A DNA stretch of 64,000 nucleotides, taken from assembly GCF_012689525.1 (NCBI RefSeq), contig NZ_CP051515.1:3286001-3350000 (forward strand). Reading direction: 5' to 3'. Origin of the DNA: Paraburkholderia aromaticivorans. Lineage in GTDB: Bacteria; Pseudomonadota; Gammaproteobacteria; Burkholderiales; Burkholderiaceae. The notes beneath the pieces were generated by a model. The model saw only the letters and a program-made list of their open reading frames with translations, did not search any database and was not told the DNA's origin. A program made the translations under genes and the position numbers. How positions within the stretch are numbered: the stretch's first letter is position 1; each line of letters begins with the position of its first letter. Of the stretch, positions 55,690 to 64,000 are shown piece by piece.

Positions 55690-56940
55690 ATGACCAAACC
55701 TCTCGACGGCATCAGGATCATCGACTTCACCCACGTTCAAGCGGGCCCCGCCTGCACGCAGTTGCTCGCCTGGTTCGGCGCGGACGTCATCAAGGTTGAA
55801 CGGCCGGGTTCCGGCGACGTCACGCGCAATCAGTTACGCGATATCCCTGACGCCGACGCGCTGTACTTCACGATGCTCAACAGCAACAAGAAGTCGCTCA
55901 CGCTGGACACGAAAAAACCCGAAGGCAAGGAGGTGCTCGAAAAGCTGATCCGCGAATCGGACGTGCTGGTCGAGAATTTCGGCCCGGGTGCATTGGACCG
56001 GATGGGCTTTTCGTGGGAACGCCTGAACGAACTCAACCCGAAGATGATCGTCGCCTCGGTGAAGGGCTTCAGCGACGGCCACCATTACGACGACCTGAAG
56101 GTCTACGAAAACGTCGCGCAATGCGCGGGCGGCGCGGCCTCCACCACGGGCTTCTGGGACGGCCCGCCGACCATCAGCGCGGCGGCCCTCGGTGACAGCA
56201 ACACCGGCATGCATCTGGCCATCGGCATTCTGACCGCACTGCTGGGACGCGACAAAACCGGCAAGGGCCAGAAGGTCGCGGTGTCGATGCAGGACAGCGT
56301 GCTGAATCTGTGCCGCGTGAAACTGCGCGACCAGCAGCGGCTGGAACGTGTCGGTTACCTGGAAGAATATCCGCAGTATCCGCACGGCGAATTCAGCGAT
56401 GTCGTGCCGCGCGGCGGCAATGCGGGCGGCGGCGGCCAGCCGGGTTGGGTGCTCAAGTGCAAGGGCTGGGAAACGGATCCGAACGCGTACATCTATTTCA
56501 CGATCCAGGGCCATGCGTGGGAACCGATCTGCAAGGCGCTCGGCAAGCCCGAGTGGATCGACGACCCGGCCTACAAGACAGCGGAAGCACGTCAACCGCA
56601 TATCTTCGAGATCTTCAAAACGATTGAAGGCTGGCTGGCCGACAAGACCAAGTTCGAAGCGGTCGATATCTTGCGCAAGTTCGATATTCCGTGCGCGCCG
56701 GTGCTGACAATGAAGGAACTGGCCAACGACCCGTCGTTGCGCGCGAGCGGCACGATTGTCGAAGTGCAGCACAAGAAACGCGGCTCGTATCTGACCGTCG
56801 GCAGCCCGATCAAGTTTTCGGATCTGAAGCCGGAAGTCACCGCCTCGCCGCTGCTGGGCGAACACACCGAAGAAGTGCTCGCGAGCCTCGGTTACAGCAA
56901 GCAGGACATTTTCAACCTGCGCGAAGTGAAAGCGGTTTAA
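55690..56940 (+). CDS. frc: Formyl-CoA:oxalate CoA-transferase
   Basis: This 416-residue class III CoA-transferase exchanges CoA from formyl-CoA to oxalate. Key residues align exactly with characterised Frc numbering: Gln17 in [11 protein letters not shown], catalytic Asp169 in [10 protein letters not shown], and the glycine loop GGGGQPGW (about 259-266). With oxc it forms the oxalate degradation cycle. The gene ends before a strong hairpin (56952-56977). This and the two upstream genes make one operon. Confidence 0.96.
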   Translation: MTKPLDGIRIIDFTHVQAGPACTQLLAWFGADVIKVERPGSGDVTRNQLRDIPDADALYFTMLNSNKKSLTLDTKKPEGKEVLEKLIRESDVLVENFGPGALDRMGFSWERLNELNPKMIVASVKGFSDGHHYDDLKVYENVAQCAGGAASTTGFWDGPPTISAAALGDSNTGMHLAIGILTALLGRDKTGKGQKVAVSMQDSVLNLCRVKLRDQQRLERVGYLEEYPQYPHGEFSDVVPRGGNAGGGGQPGWVLKCKGWETDPNAYIYFTIQGHAWEPICKALGKPEWIDDPAYKTAEARQPHIFEIFKTIEGWLADKTKFEAVDILRKFDIPCAPVLTMKELANDPSLRASGTIVEVQHKKRGSYLTVGSPIKFSDLKPEVTASPLLGEHTEEVLASLGYSKQDIFNLREVKAV

Positions 56941-56951
56941 ATGCTGCTACG

Positions 56952-56977
56952 CAAGGCCGGGTATAAGCCCGGCCTTG
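56952..56977 (+). terminator. Intrinsic terminator after frc
   Basis: A perfect 10-bp stem, CAAGGCCGGG / CCCGGCCTTG, has a six-base loop (TATAAG) twelve bases after the frc stop. The T-tract is weak, as is common in this genome. Confidence 0.8.
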
Positions 56978-57046
56978 CCGATGCGGTGCCCCTGGCGGCG
57001 CCGCATCTCATCCAGGCATTCGTGTTGTCACATTCGGGGGAGCGCC

Positions 57047-57478
57047 ATGCAAAACGCCATCGACTTCCAGCAACTTGCCAACGCAATCGGCGACGCGATC
57101 ATCATTTCAGACGCCCAAGGCAGCATCACATTCTGGAACCCCGCGGCTGAACGCATGTTCGGTTTTACGCAGAGCGAGGCGCTCGGCAATTCGCTGGACC
57201 TGATCATCCCGGAACGTCTGCGCGGCCGCCATTGGGACGGCTATCACAAGACCATGGCAACCGGCGAAACCCGCTATGGAAACGACGTGCTGCGTGTACC
57301 CGCCGTGCACAAGGACGGACGGTCGCTGTCGATTGCCTTTTCGGTCGCGTTGCTGCACTCGCCACAAAACGAACTCACCGGCATCGTCGCAGTGATCCGC
57401 GACGAAACCAGCCGCTTCCAGGAGGATCGCCTGCTGCGCAAGCGGCTTGCGGAACTGGAGGCGTCCGCCGGCGCTTGA
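57047..57478 (+). CDS. Single-domain PAS sensor protein
   Basis: This 143-residue soluble protein consists of one PAS domain: AIGDAIIISDAQGSITFWNP, ERMFGFTQSEALGNSLDLII and ...IVAVIRDETSRF (PAC). A short coiled-coil tail (LLRKRLAELEASAG) follows. ATG 57047 has GGGGGAGCG upstream; an earlier in-frame start is weaker. It has no output domain, so it must act on partners. Small PAS proteins of this type recur directly downstream of oxc/frc in oxalotrophic Burkholderiales; a role in oxalate/formate or oxygen sensing is plausible but unproven. Confidence 0.85.
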   Translation: MQNAIDFQQLANAIGDAIIISDAQGSITFWNPAAERMFGFTQSEALGNSLDLIIPERLRGRHWDGYHKTMATGETRYGNDVLRVPAVHKDGRSLSIAFSVALLHSPQNELTGIVAVIRDETSRFQEDRLLRKRLAELEASAGA

Positions 57479-57574
57479 GCGCTTGGCCGCTCGAGCGCCC
57501 CTGCTCCACTCCCTTTCGGTCCATCGCTGTAGACTCTGCCAGATCGCGTTTTCAATCACACCGGATCAGGCAAC

Positions 57575-58501
57575 ATGGATCGCATCGACGCAATGAAGGT
57601 GTTCGTCGCCACGCTCGACGAAGGCAGCCTGGCCGGCGCGAGCCGTCGACTCGGCCGCTCGCCCGCCGCGGTTAGCCGCGCTATTGCGTTCCTCGAAGAG
57701 CATGTCGGCACGGCCTTGCTGCATCGCACGACGCGCACCATCAAACTGAGCGAAGCCGGCGAACGCTATGCCGCCGCCTGCCGCCGCATTCTCACCGATC
57801 TCGAAGAGGCCGATCTGCTGATCGCCGGCGAGCGCTCCGCGCCGCGCGGGCTGCTCACGATCACTGCGCCGGTGGCGGCCGGCCAGGACATGCTGCAGCC
57901 GATCATCGACGAATTCGTCGACCGCTACCCGGCTGTGTCGGTACGCCTGAATATGCTCGATCGCCCGGTGAGCCTCATCGACGAAGGGATGGACCTGGCG
58001 TTGCGCATCGCTCATCTGCCCGATTCGACGCTGGTGGCGATCCCCGTCGGCGAAGTGCGGCGTGTTGTTGCCGCGTCGCCTCATTACCTGGCGAAGCACC
58101 CTCCAATCACCGAACCCGGCGATCTGGCCCAGCATCAGATCATCTCCATGACCCACTTCGGCCTGGATTCGTGGAGCTTTCCGCCGCCGAACGGCTCGAC
58201 GATCCCGCGCGTCGTGCAGTTCACGCCTCGTTTTATCGTCAACAGTATTCAGGCGGCCGTGGCCTCGGCGGTCGCGGGACATGGCGTCACCCGCATGTTT
58301 TCCTACCACATCGCCGAACAGGTCAAGGAAGGCTCGCTCAAGATTGTCCTGAGCGACAACGAGCCCGCCCCGCTGCCGGTCCACCTGCTGACGCCGCACG
58401 GGCGCCTCGCCGTGCCCAAGGTGCGCGCGTTCGTCGATTTCGCGGCGCCGCGTCTGCGCCGGCATTTCACGCAGTCCCAGCGGATTACGACGCGAAATTG
58501 A
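57575..58501 (+). CDS. LysR-family transcriptional regulator
   Basis: This 308-residue regulator has an N-terminal HTH, MDRIDAMKVFVATLDEGSLAG and SPAAVSRAIAFLEEHVGTAL, followed by effector domain GLLTITAPVAAGQDMLQPII ... DLALRIAHLPDSTLVAIPVG ... GHGVTRMFSYHIAEQV. The DRIDAMKVFV start is typical of the CrgA/AphB-like subgroup. It sits 96 bases downstream of the PAS gene in the same direction, and the MFS gene at 58856 follows after 354 bases; its targets are uncertain. Confidence 0.93.
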   Translation: MDRIDAMKVFVATLDEGSLAGASRRLGRSPAAVSRAIAFLEEHVGTALLHRTTRTIKLSEAGERYAAACRRILTDLEEADLLIAGERSAPRGLLTITAPVAAGQDMLQPIIDEFVDRYPAVSVRLNMLDRPVSLIDEGMDLALRIAHLPDSTLVAIPVGEVRRVVAASPHYLAKHPPITEPGDLAQHQIISMTHFGLDSWSFPPPNGSTIPRVVQFTPRFIVNSIQAAVASAVAGHGVTRMFSYHIAEQVKEGSLKIVLSDNEPAPLPVHLLTPHGRLAVPKVRAFVDFAAPRLRRHFTQSQRITTRN

Positions 58502-58855
58502 ACCGTTTCGCGGAAGAATGTCTGCCGAGTCGCGTGGATTCTCTCTTCAATCGGTTCAATCTAGACTTACCTCCATCGAGATCACCTGGCGCAAGCCGTC
58601 GGCCACCCCGGCAACTCACTGACACGACCGACGCCACGCTCGACTCGAATCGGCAATCTTCGTAACGGACAAACACCCCGCACATGGACGGCGGCCATAG
58701 CGTCGGCGCTCCAGGCATCGTTTGTCACATTGCGAGGTATTGCGGATTCAGTTTGCAATCCTCATGAGAGGCATTGCGAGCGGTGACCTTCGTACCTATC
58801 GTGTCGAGCCCGCCAGCAAGATGAGTCGGCGCGTAACCGAACAGTGGAGGCAGTA
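58502..58855. other. 354-base gap upstream of MFS/NMO operon
   Basis: No gene recognised. It should hold the promoter of the following three-gene operon. GGAGG at about 58846-58850 is the MFS RBS. Confidence 0.4.
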
Positions 58856-60073
58856 ATGCAACGTGCAGTCGTCAACGAACCGATCCCGCCGGCATTCAAT
58901 GTCTGGCGCGGCACGCGGGCAGGCGCCAGCGCGAGCCTTGTTGGTATCGGCCTCGCGCGCTTCGCCTATACCCCGTTGTTGCCGGCGATCGTCAGCGCGC
59001 ACTGGTTTCCGGCGTCGACCGCCGCGTATCTCGGCGCGGCCAATCTCGGCGGCTATCTGGCGGGCGCGCTCGCAGGCGGTTGGCTGGCACGGCGCTTCGA
59101 TGCCACATTTGTTTTACGCGCGATGATGCTGCTCGTGACCGTCGCGTTCGTCGCCTGCGCCTTTCCGGTTTCATTTCTCTGGTTCTTCGGCTGGCGCTTC
59201 GCATCCGGCCTGGCGGGCGGCGCGCTGATGGTGCTGGCCGCGCCGACGGTCCTCGCGCACGTGATCCCATCGCGCAGGGGCTTTGCGAGCGGCGCGATCT
59301 TCAGCGGTATTGGTCTTGGCATCGTGGCATCGGGGACGGTCGTGCCGATCCTGCTGCGTCAGGGCCTGATGCAAACGTGGCTGGGACTGGCCGCGATCTC
59401 CCTCGCGCTGACGGCCGTCGCGTGGAACGGATGGCCCGGGCGTGGCGAATCCGCCGCGCAGCACACGACGCATCACGCACAGCATGGCCAGACTTATCCG
59501 GCTGCGTCGCTGCGCGCGCTCTACACCGAGTATGCGTTGAACGCCGTCGGCCTCGTTCCGCACATGATCTTTCTCGTCGATTTCGTGGCGCGCGGCCTCG
59601 GCAAGGGTCTCGATGCCGGCGCGCAATACTGGGTGCTGTTCGGACTCGGGGCGATTGTGGGCCCGCTGCTGACGGGTCATCTGGCTGACCGCACCGGGTT
59701 CGGTCCGGCATTGCGTGTGGCCTATGTCCTGCAGATCGTCGCGGTCGCCTTGCCGGCTGTCGTGCGCGGGCCTGCGGCACTGATCGTGTCGAGCGTCGTA
59801 GTCGGCGCATTCGTGCCGGGCATCGTGGCACTCGTGCTCGGCAGGATCAATGAATTGCTCGCGCATCATCCAACTGCCCAAAAAGGCGCCTGGAGCGCGG
59901 CGACCACCAGTTTCGCCGTCTTGCAGGCCGTCGCGGCGTACGGTTTGTCGTTTCTGTTTGCGCACGACGGCGGCAATTACGCGACGCTGTTCGTGATCGG
60001 CGCGGCGTCTTTAGCACTTGCTCTCGCGGTGGATCTGTTCGCGGCGCTTCGCTTCGGTCCGAAGCAAGCCTAG
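58856..60073 (+). CDS. YbfB/YjiJ-family MFS transporter
   Basis: This 405-residue, 12-helix transporter of the YbfB/YjiJ group has the family start [18 protein letters not shown] with the conserved Arg, [18 protein letters not shown] and [24 protein letters not shown] 58856 is preferred over GTG 58844, because GGAGG sits at proper distance. It is the first of three co-directional genes with nitronate monooxygenase and another MFS; function is unknown, export being typical. Confidence 0.88.
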   Translation: MQRAVVNEPIPPAFNVWRGTRAGASASLVGIGLARFAYTPLLPAIVSAHWFPASTAAYLGAANLGGYLAGALAGGWLARRFDATFVLRAMMLLVTVAFVACAFPVSFLWFFGWRFASGLAGGALMVLAAPTVLAHVIPSRRGFASGAIFSGIGLGIVASGTVVPILLRQGLMQTWLGLAAISLALTAVAWNGWPGRGESAAQHTTHHAQHGQTYPAASLRALYTEYALNAVGLVPHMIFLVDFVARGLGKGLDAGAQYWVLFGLGAIVGPLLTGHLADRTGFGPALRVAYVLQIVAVALPAVVRGPAALIVSSVVVGAFVPGIVALVLGRINELLAHHPTAQKGAWSAATTSFAVLQAVAAYGLSFLFAHDGGNYATLFVIGAASLALALAVDLFAALRFGPKQA

Positions 60074-60122
60074 CCACTCCGCTGCAGGCGACTCTACCCA
60101 TTGCTCCAACTGTGAGAAACCC

Positions 60123-61226
60123 ATGACCTCCAATACCCGCTTTCTGCAGGCACTCGGCGTACAGCATCCCATCATTCAGGCGCCGATGGCAGGCATCTCG
60201 ACGCCCGCCCTCGCCGCCGCGGTCTCCAATGCCGGCGCGCTTGGCTCGATCGCCGTGGGTTCGAGCACCGCGCAGCAGGCGCGCGAACTGATCGTCGCGA
60301 CACGCGCGCTCACGAGCCAGCCGTTCAACGTCAACGTGTTCTGCCATCGGCCGGCGTACAGCGATCCGCTTCGCGAAGCGACCTGGTTGGCGCATCTGCA
60401 GCCGCTGTTCGCCGAGTTCGGCGCCAGAACGCCCGTTGCGCTCAAGGAGATTTACACGAGCTTCGTGGTCGACGAGGCGCTGCTGCAGGGTTTGGTCGAA
60501 GAGCGTCCGGCTATCGTCAGTTTCCATTTCGGGCTGCCATCGCGCGAATGGATCAATGAACTGCATCGCGCCGGCATTCTGCTGTTAGGTTGCGCGACCA
60601 CGCCGCACGAAGCCATGCAGATCGAGCAGGCCGGACTCGATGCGATCGTCGCGCAAGGTGCGGAAGCAGGCGGTCATCGTGGCGTCTTCAATCCGGACGA
60701 CGACGCGATGATCGGCACCCTGGCGCTGGTCCGGCTGATCGCCAAACAGTCGACGCTGCCGATCATCGCCGCGGGCGGCATCATGGACGGTCAAAGCATT
60801 GCCAGCGCATTGCTCCTCGGAGCTAGCGCGGTGCAGATGGGCACCGCGTTCGTGCTGTGTCCGGAATCGGGTGCGGATGCCGCCTACCGGCACGCATTGA
60901 CCACCCAACGCGCGTACCGGACGGCCGTGACGGCCGCGATCTCCGGTCGCCCTGCACGTGGTTTGAGCAACCGGTTGTATATCGACGTAGACTCGCCGGA
61001 CGCGCCGCCGCTGCCCGACTATCCGATTGCCTACGACGCCGCCAAGGCGCTGAACGCCGCGGCCCGTGCAAAGGGCAACACCGAATTTGCCGTCCAGTGG
61101 GCCGGCCAGGGCGCGCCGCTCGCGAGAGCATTGCCTGCAGCGGAGTTGGTTGCCACCTTGGTGAACGAACTTGCCGAAGCAGAGGGCCAGTCACGCTCGC
61201 ATGCAATTGCCGGGAAGACGATATGA
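60123..61226 (+). CDS. Nitronate monooxygenase (2-nitropropane dioxygenase family)
   Basis: This 367-residue FMN-dependent TIM-barrel enzyme oxidises alkyl nitronates. Visible: [20 protein letters not shown] (FMN-binding start), [19 protein letters not shown] with the catalytic His, and [29 protein letters not shown] (phosphate-binding). It belongs to the class I bacterial NMO group by these motifs. ATG 60123 is 49 bases after the first MFS stop; its TGA overlaps the next MFS ATG (ATGA), so translation is coupled. Substrates such as propionate-3-nitronate are plausible. Confidence 0.93.
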   Translation: MTSNTRFLQALGVQHPIIQAPMAGISTPALAAAVSNAGALGSIAVGSSTAQQARELIVATRALTSQPFNVNVFCHRPAYSDPLREATWLAHLQPLFAEFGARTPVALKEIYTSFVVDEALLQGLVEERPAIVSFHFGLPSREWINELHRAGILLLGCATTPHEAMQIEQAGLDAIVAQGAEAGGHRGVFNPDDDAMIGTLALVRLIAKQSTLPIIAAGGIMDGQSIASALLLGASAVQMGTAFVLCPESGADAAYRHALTTQRAYRTAVTAAISGRPARGLSNRLYIDVDSPDAPPLPDYPIAYDAAKALNAAARAKGNTEFAVQWAGQGAPLARALPAAELVATLVNELAEAEGQSRSHAIAGKTI

Positions 61227-62494
61227 ACACCCCTCCGCAAGTTTCCCTGCCGTCCGGTCAGGCAACGCGCGGCCTCGATTATTCCGCGCGACATGAACGT
61301 TACTGGCGCCGCAATCTGGCTGTGTGCGTATTCGGCTCGTTCACCACGCTCGTCAGCCTGAGCATGCTGCTGCCGTTCTTGCCCATCTACGTCCAGCAAC
61401 TCGGTGTGCAGTCGCAGGCCGCCGTCATCCAGTGGTCGGGCATCGCGTTTGGTGCCACGTTTCTGGGCACTGCCGTCACCGCGCCCGTGTGGGGACGCCT
61501 TGCCGATCGTTATGGCCGTAAGCCGATGCTGGTGCGCGCGGCCGTCGGCATGGCCGTGGTGATGTCGCTGATCGGCATTGCGCACAACGTGCATCAACTC
61601 GTCGCCCTGCGTTTGCTCGCGGGCCTCGTGGGCGGCTACTCGTCGGCGTCGACGGTGATGGTCGGCACACAGGCGCCGAAGGAACGCGCGGGCTGGGCGC
61701 TGGGCGTGCTGTCGACGGGTGCGCTGGCCGGCAACCTGATCGGGCCGCTCGTCGGCGGTTTTTTGCCGGGCTGGCTCGGCATTCGCGGCACGTTCTTGGC
61801 CGGCGGCGCCATGATCGCGGTCGCCGCGCTGCTCACGATTTTCGTCGTCAAGGAAGATTTCGACCCGGCCGCCCATGCCAAACGACGCCCGGCCGAGCGT
61901 GCGCCGGCGAGCACGCATCGCAACAACTATCCGGTCATCGCCGCGTTGCTCGTCACCGCGATGATGGTGCTGCTCGCCAACATGTCGATCGAGCCGGTCA
62001 TCACCGTCTATGTCGGCAGTCTCGGCGTGCCGTCGCTGCATCTGACACGCGTGGCGGGAATCGTGATGGCCTGTTCGGCGCTCGGCAGCGTGCTGACAGC
62101 CGCCCGCCTCGGTGCATTGGCCGATCGGATCGGCAGCTGGAACGTGATCGTCGCTTGCCTGGTGTTGACCGGTCTGGTGATGATTCCGCAAGCGTTCGTT
62201 CACGCGTGGTGGCAACTGGCGGGATTACGCGCGCTGATGGGCATGACGCTGGCCGGTCTCTTGCCTGCGATTGCAAAACTGGCCCGGCATGCAGTGGAAG
62301 AGCACAAGACCGGTCAGATGCTCGGCTACCTGCAGTCGGCGCAATTCAGCGGACAGGTCATCGGTCCGATTATCGGCGGCGTGATTGCTGTCCATCTCGG
62401 GTTGCATTCCGTGTTCTTCGTCACCGGCTCGTTGCTGGTGGCGTGCGCCGCGCTTGCGCAGTGGGCGCGGACTCGTCAGGGCGTGGCTGTTTGA
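61223..62494 (+). CDS. MFS transporter, DHA1-type
   Basis: This 423-residue, 12-helix MFS protein begins [22 protein letters not shown]. Motif A is [13 protein letters not shown], motif B is [14 protein letters not shown], and motif C lies in [14 protein letters not shown], which marks proton antiporters of the MdtG-like group. ATG overlaps the nitronate monooxygenase stop by four bases; a longer in-frame ORF upstream is a shadow of that gene. It probably exports a metabolite related to the monooxygenase reaction. Confidence 0.9.
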   Translation: MNTPPQVSLPSGQATRGLDYSARHERYWRRNLAVCVFGSFTTLVSLSMLLPFLPIYVQQLGVQSQAAVIQWSGIAFGATFLGTAVTAPVWGRLADRYGRKPMLVRAAVGMAVVMSLIGIAHNVHQLVALRLLAGLVGGYSSASTVMVGTQAPKERAGWALGVLSTGALAGNLIGPLVGGFLPGWLGIRGTFLAGGAMIAVAALLTIFVVKEDFDPAAHAKRRPAERAPASTHRNNYPVIAALLVTAMMVLLANMSIEPVITVYVGSLGVPSLHLTRVAGIVMACSALGSVLTAARLGALADRIGSWNVIVACLVLTGLVMIPQAFVHAWWQLAGLRALMGMTLAGLLPAIAKLARHAVEEHKTGQMLGYLQSAQFSGQVIGPIIGGVIAVHLGLHSVFFVTGSLLVACAALAQWARTRQGVAV

Positions 62495-62512
62495 TCGGAG
62501 ACACTGCCGCCG

Positions 62513-63559
62513 TCATTCGCCCGCGACTGTTTTACCCGACGGATTCTTTACCCTCGCGTGCAACTGCGTGCGAATCTCACTCGCGACCGCCGGCGGCAGC
62601 GGAATATAGTCCAGGTCCTCCGCCGCCCGGTTGCCGTTCGTCAGCGCCCAGTCGAGGAATCTCAGCGTAGCCTCGCCGCGCTCCGGTTTGTCCTGCGCGC
62701 TGTGAAGCAATACGTACGTCGCGCCGACAACGGGCCATGCGTTCGCGCCCGCTTCGTTGGTCAGGATCGGAAAGAGCGATTTGGACCAGTCGGCGCTCGC
62801 GGCGGCGGCCTTGAATGTCTCCGGCCCTGGCTGAACCACGGCACCCGAGGCATTTTCCATGGCCGCGTACGACATATGATTCTGCTTCGTGAAATCCCAT
62901 GCAACGTAGCCGATTGCACCAGGCAAATGTTGTACGAAGGTAGCGATCCCTTCGTTACCTCTTCCGCCTATTCCGCGCGGCCAGCGCACTGAAGTCCCCT
63001 CGCCGACCTTGCTCTTCCACTCCGGGTTAACCTGCGCGAGAAAGTGCGTCCAGATCAGCGTGGTACCTGAACCGTCGAGCCGACGGACCACGGCGATAGG
63101 CGTGTCGGGTAGCTTGATCGTCGGATTGATGGCGGCGATGGCCGGGGCATTCCAGCTGATGATTTTGCCCAGATAGATATCTCCGAGCACGCGTCCGGAG
63201 AGAATCAATTCGCCTGGCTTGATACCAGGTAGATTGATGACCGGCACGACACCGCCGATTACGGTTGGAAACTGAATCAGCCCATTCTTCGCCAACTCGT
63301 CGTCGCTCAGCGGCGCGTCCGACCCGGCGAAATCGACCTGGCTGACCATGATCTCCTTCAAACCTTCCGTCGACCCGACAGCGCGATAGCTCACCGTGCC
63401 GCCACCCGCACGCTGGTAGGCGTTGGCCCATTTCGTATAGATCGGCGCGGCAAAAGTACTGCCTGCGCCGGTGATGTCAGCGCTGTGCGCCGCGACCGCT
63501 AAAAAAGCGCCGGCCACGCTGGCCAACAATGTTTGTGTATAGCTCACGAAAGACCTCAC
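62513..63559 (-). CDS. pstS: Phosphate ABC transporter substrate-binding protein
   Basis: This 348-residue periplasmic protein has a signal peptide (LLASVAGAFLAVAAHSA|D, about residue 27). Classic PstS motifs are GAGSTFAAPIYTKWANAY, QVDFAGSDAPLSDDEL, INLPGIKPGELILSG, RLDGSGTTLIWTHFL and GIATFVQHLPGAIGYV. It is alone in the window, with no pstCAB visible; the rest may lie to the right. It is convergent with the MFS gene, 18 bases between stops. Confidence 0.95.
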   Translation of the reverse strand: MRSFVSYTQTLLASVAGAFLAVAAHSADITGAGSTFAAPIYTKWANAYQRAGGGTVSYRAVGSTEGLKEIMVSQVDFAGSDAPLSDDELAKNGLIQFPTVIGGVVPVINLPGIKPGELILSGRVLGDIYLGKIISWNAPAIAAINPTIKLPDTPIAVVRRLDGSGTTLIWTHFLAQVNPEWKSKVGEGTSVRWPRGIGGRGNEGIATFVQHLPGAIGYVAWDFTKQNHMSYAAMENASGAVVQPGPETFKAAAASADWSKSLFPILTNEAGANAWPVVGATYVLLHSAQDKPERGEATLRFLDWALTNGNRAAEDLDYIPLPPAVASEIRTQLHARVKNPSGKTVAGE

Positions 63560-64000
63560 TCGGAATTGTTGTTGAAGCTCGTGAAGTGAAGCTCGCCGGG
63601 TAACGACGCGTGGCGCGATGAAACTATTGTCTGGCGGGCTCTTTTAGACTTTCTATTTCCACCAGTTTGCCGTCGCGCTGCTGTGTGCCGATTTGAAAGA
63701 GGGCGGGCGCAGCGCTGAAATAACAACTTTTCTTATTACAGGACGATGAAGAGCGGGAGGCAAATTGAATCGCTCTATCACCACGGCATGAAAATGACTG
63801 TGATTCCGATTCGCCGTCCTGAACAGCGCGGCCTCTCCCTTCAAGCGAAAGTTCGTTGGAGGGTCGCGTGGACTCCGCTTCGTGCACAGCGCGGGCATGG
63901 CTCTCGAGATTTTTACGCTGTAGGATGGGTATCGCAGTTTGCTAAACGACCCGCCACGCGTCACCTTACGTTCACCTCACTTCCGTCCGCTTTTGGGACT
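63560..64000. other. Right-edge region upstream of pstS
   Basis: 441 bases with no convincing gene. It holds the pstS promoter. A PhoB-box-like stretch around 63721-63742 (minus strand CTGTAATAAGAAAAGTTG) is too degenerate to claim. The far end may belong to a gene outside the window. Confidence 0.35.

Noticed and set aside
54952..55740. 262-codon minus frame within oxc
   Set aside because: Shadow frame of oxc with His/Arg-rich sequence and no RBS.
63700..63760. Possible Pho box upstream of pstS
   Set aside because: Only CTGTAAT is near a half-site; spacing and second repeat do not match, so not claimed.

Overview
The window is a stretch of a high-GC betaproteobacterial chromosome, most likely Paraburkholderia or a close Burkholderiaceae relative. 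This rests on GC-biased third codon positions, a DUF4148 secreted peptide, many LysR regulators and MFS carriers, and an oxalotrophy cluster. No rRNA, tRNA or CRISPR array was seen.

Layout. Positions 1-3.6 kb hold a truncated xylose isomerase gene divergent from xylR, followed by galM. At 3.7-6.4 kb are a DUF4148 peptide, a polyamine-type solute-binding protein and a small cupin. At 6.5-9.9 kb is a scarred region: a C-terminal gene remnant, a frameshifted IS3-family transposase, a LysR/SDR divergent pair and a broken DUF4863 gene. A DHA2 MFS exporter follows. From 11.6 to 18.1 kb a LysR regulator sits next to a five-gene block (gluconate-5-dehydrogenase-like SDR, secreted beta-propeller, 2-hydroxyacid dehydrogenase, AroE-like dehydrogenase, MHS transporter) that looks like a catabolic operon for an unidentified hydroxy or keto acid. 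An integrase remnant, a class V aminotransferase and a frameshifted DUF262 gene follow.

The most unusual locus is 20.4-28.3 kb on the minus strand. It has six co-directional genes: a glycine-zipper exported protein, a lipoprotein caspase (C14) with a BON-like N-terminus, a secreted DUF4384 protein, a 1001-residue tubulin-like GTPase, a zinc-ribbon/TM/TPR protein and a TPR lipoprotein. Predicted topologies place parts of it in the cytoplasm, inner membrane and periplasm. The caspase and the DUF4384 protein share a short recurring [YF]-x-[SA]-K-[GS]-[IL]-x-F motif. In the caspase it lies where eukaryotic caspases carry the interdomain cleavage linker.

At 28.7-34.7 kb are a tiny membrane protein, an APC permease, Kup, a yybP-ykoY manganese riboswitch with mntP, ppnP and an unknown protein. 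At 35.2-39.1 kb a periplasmic solute-binding protein is translationally coupled to a CHASE-PAS-PAS-GGDEF-EAL protein. At 39.4-49.7 kb are an NTF2-like protein, a catalase-family peroxidase with cytochrome b561, an S9 peptidase, a MarR/SDR divergent pair with visible operators, an epoxide-hydrolase-like enzyme, a flavoprotein, a GST-like protein and an SGNH lipoprotein. At 50-51.7 kb are fused remnants of a LysR and an asparaginase gene, plus another LysR tail. At 52.5-57.5 kb is the oxalate module oxlT-like/oxc/frc with a PAS protein. The window ends with LysR, two MFS carriers flanking a nitronate monooxygenase, and a PstS-type phosphate-binding protein.
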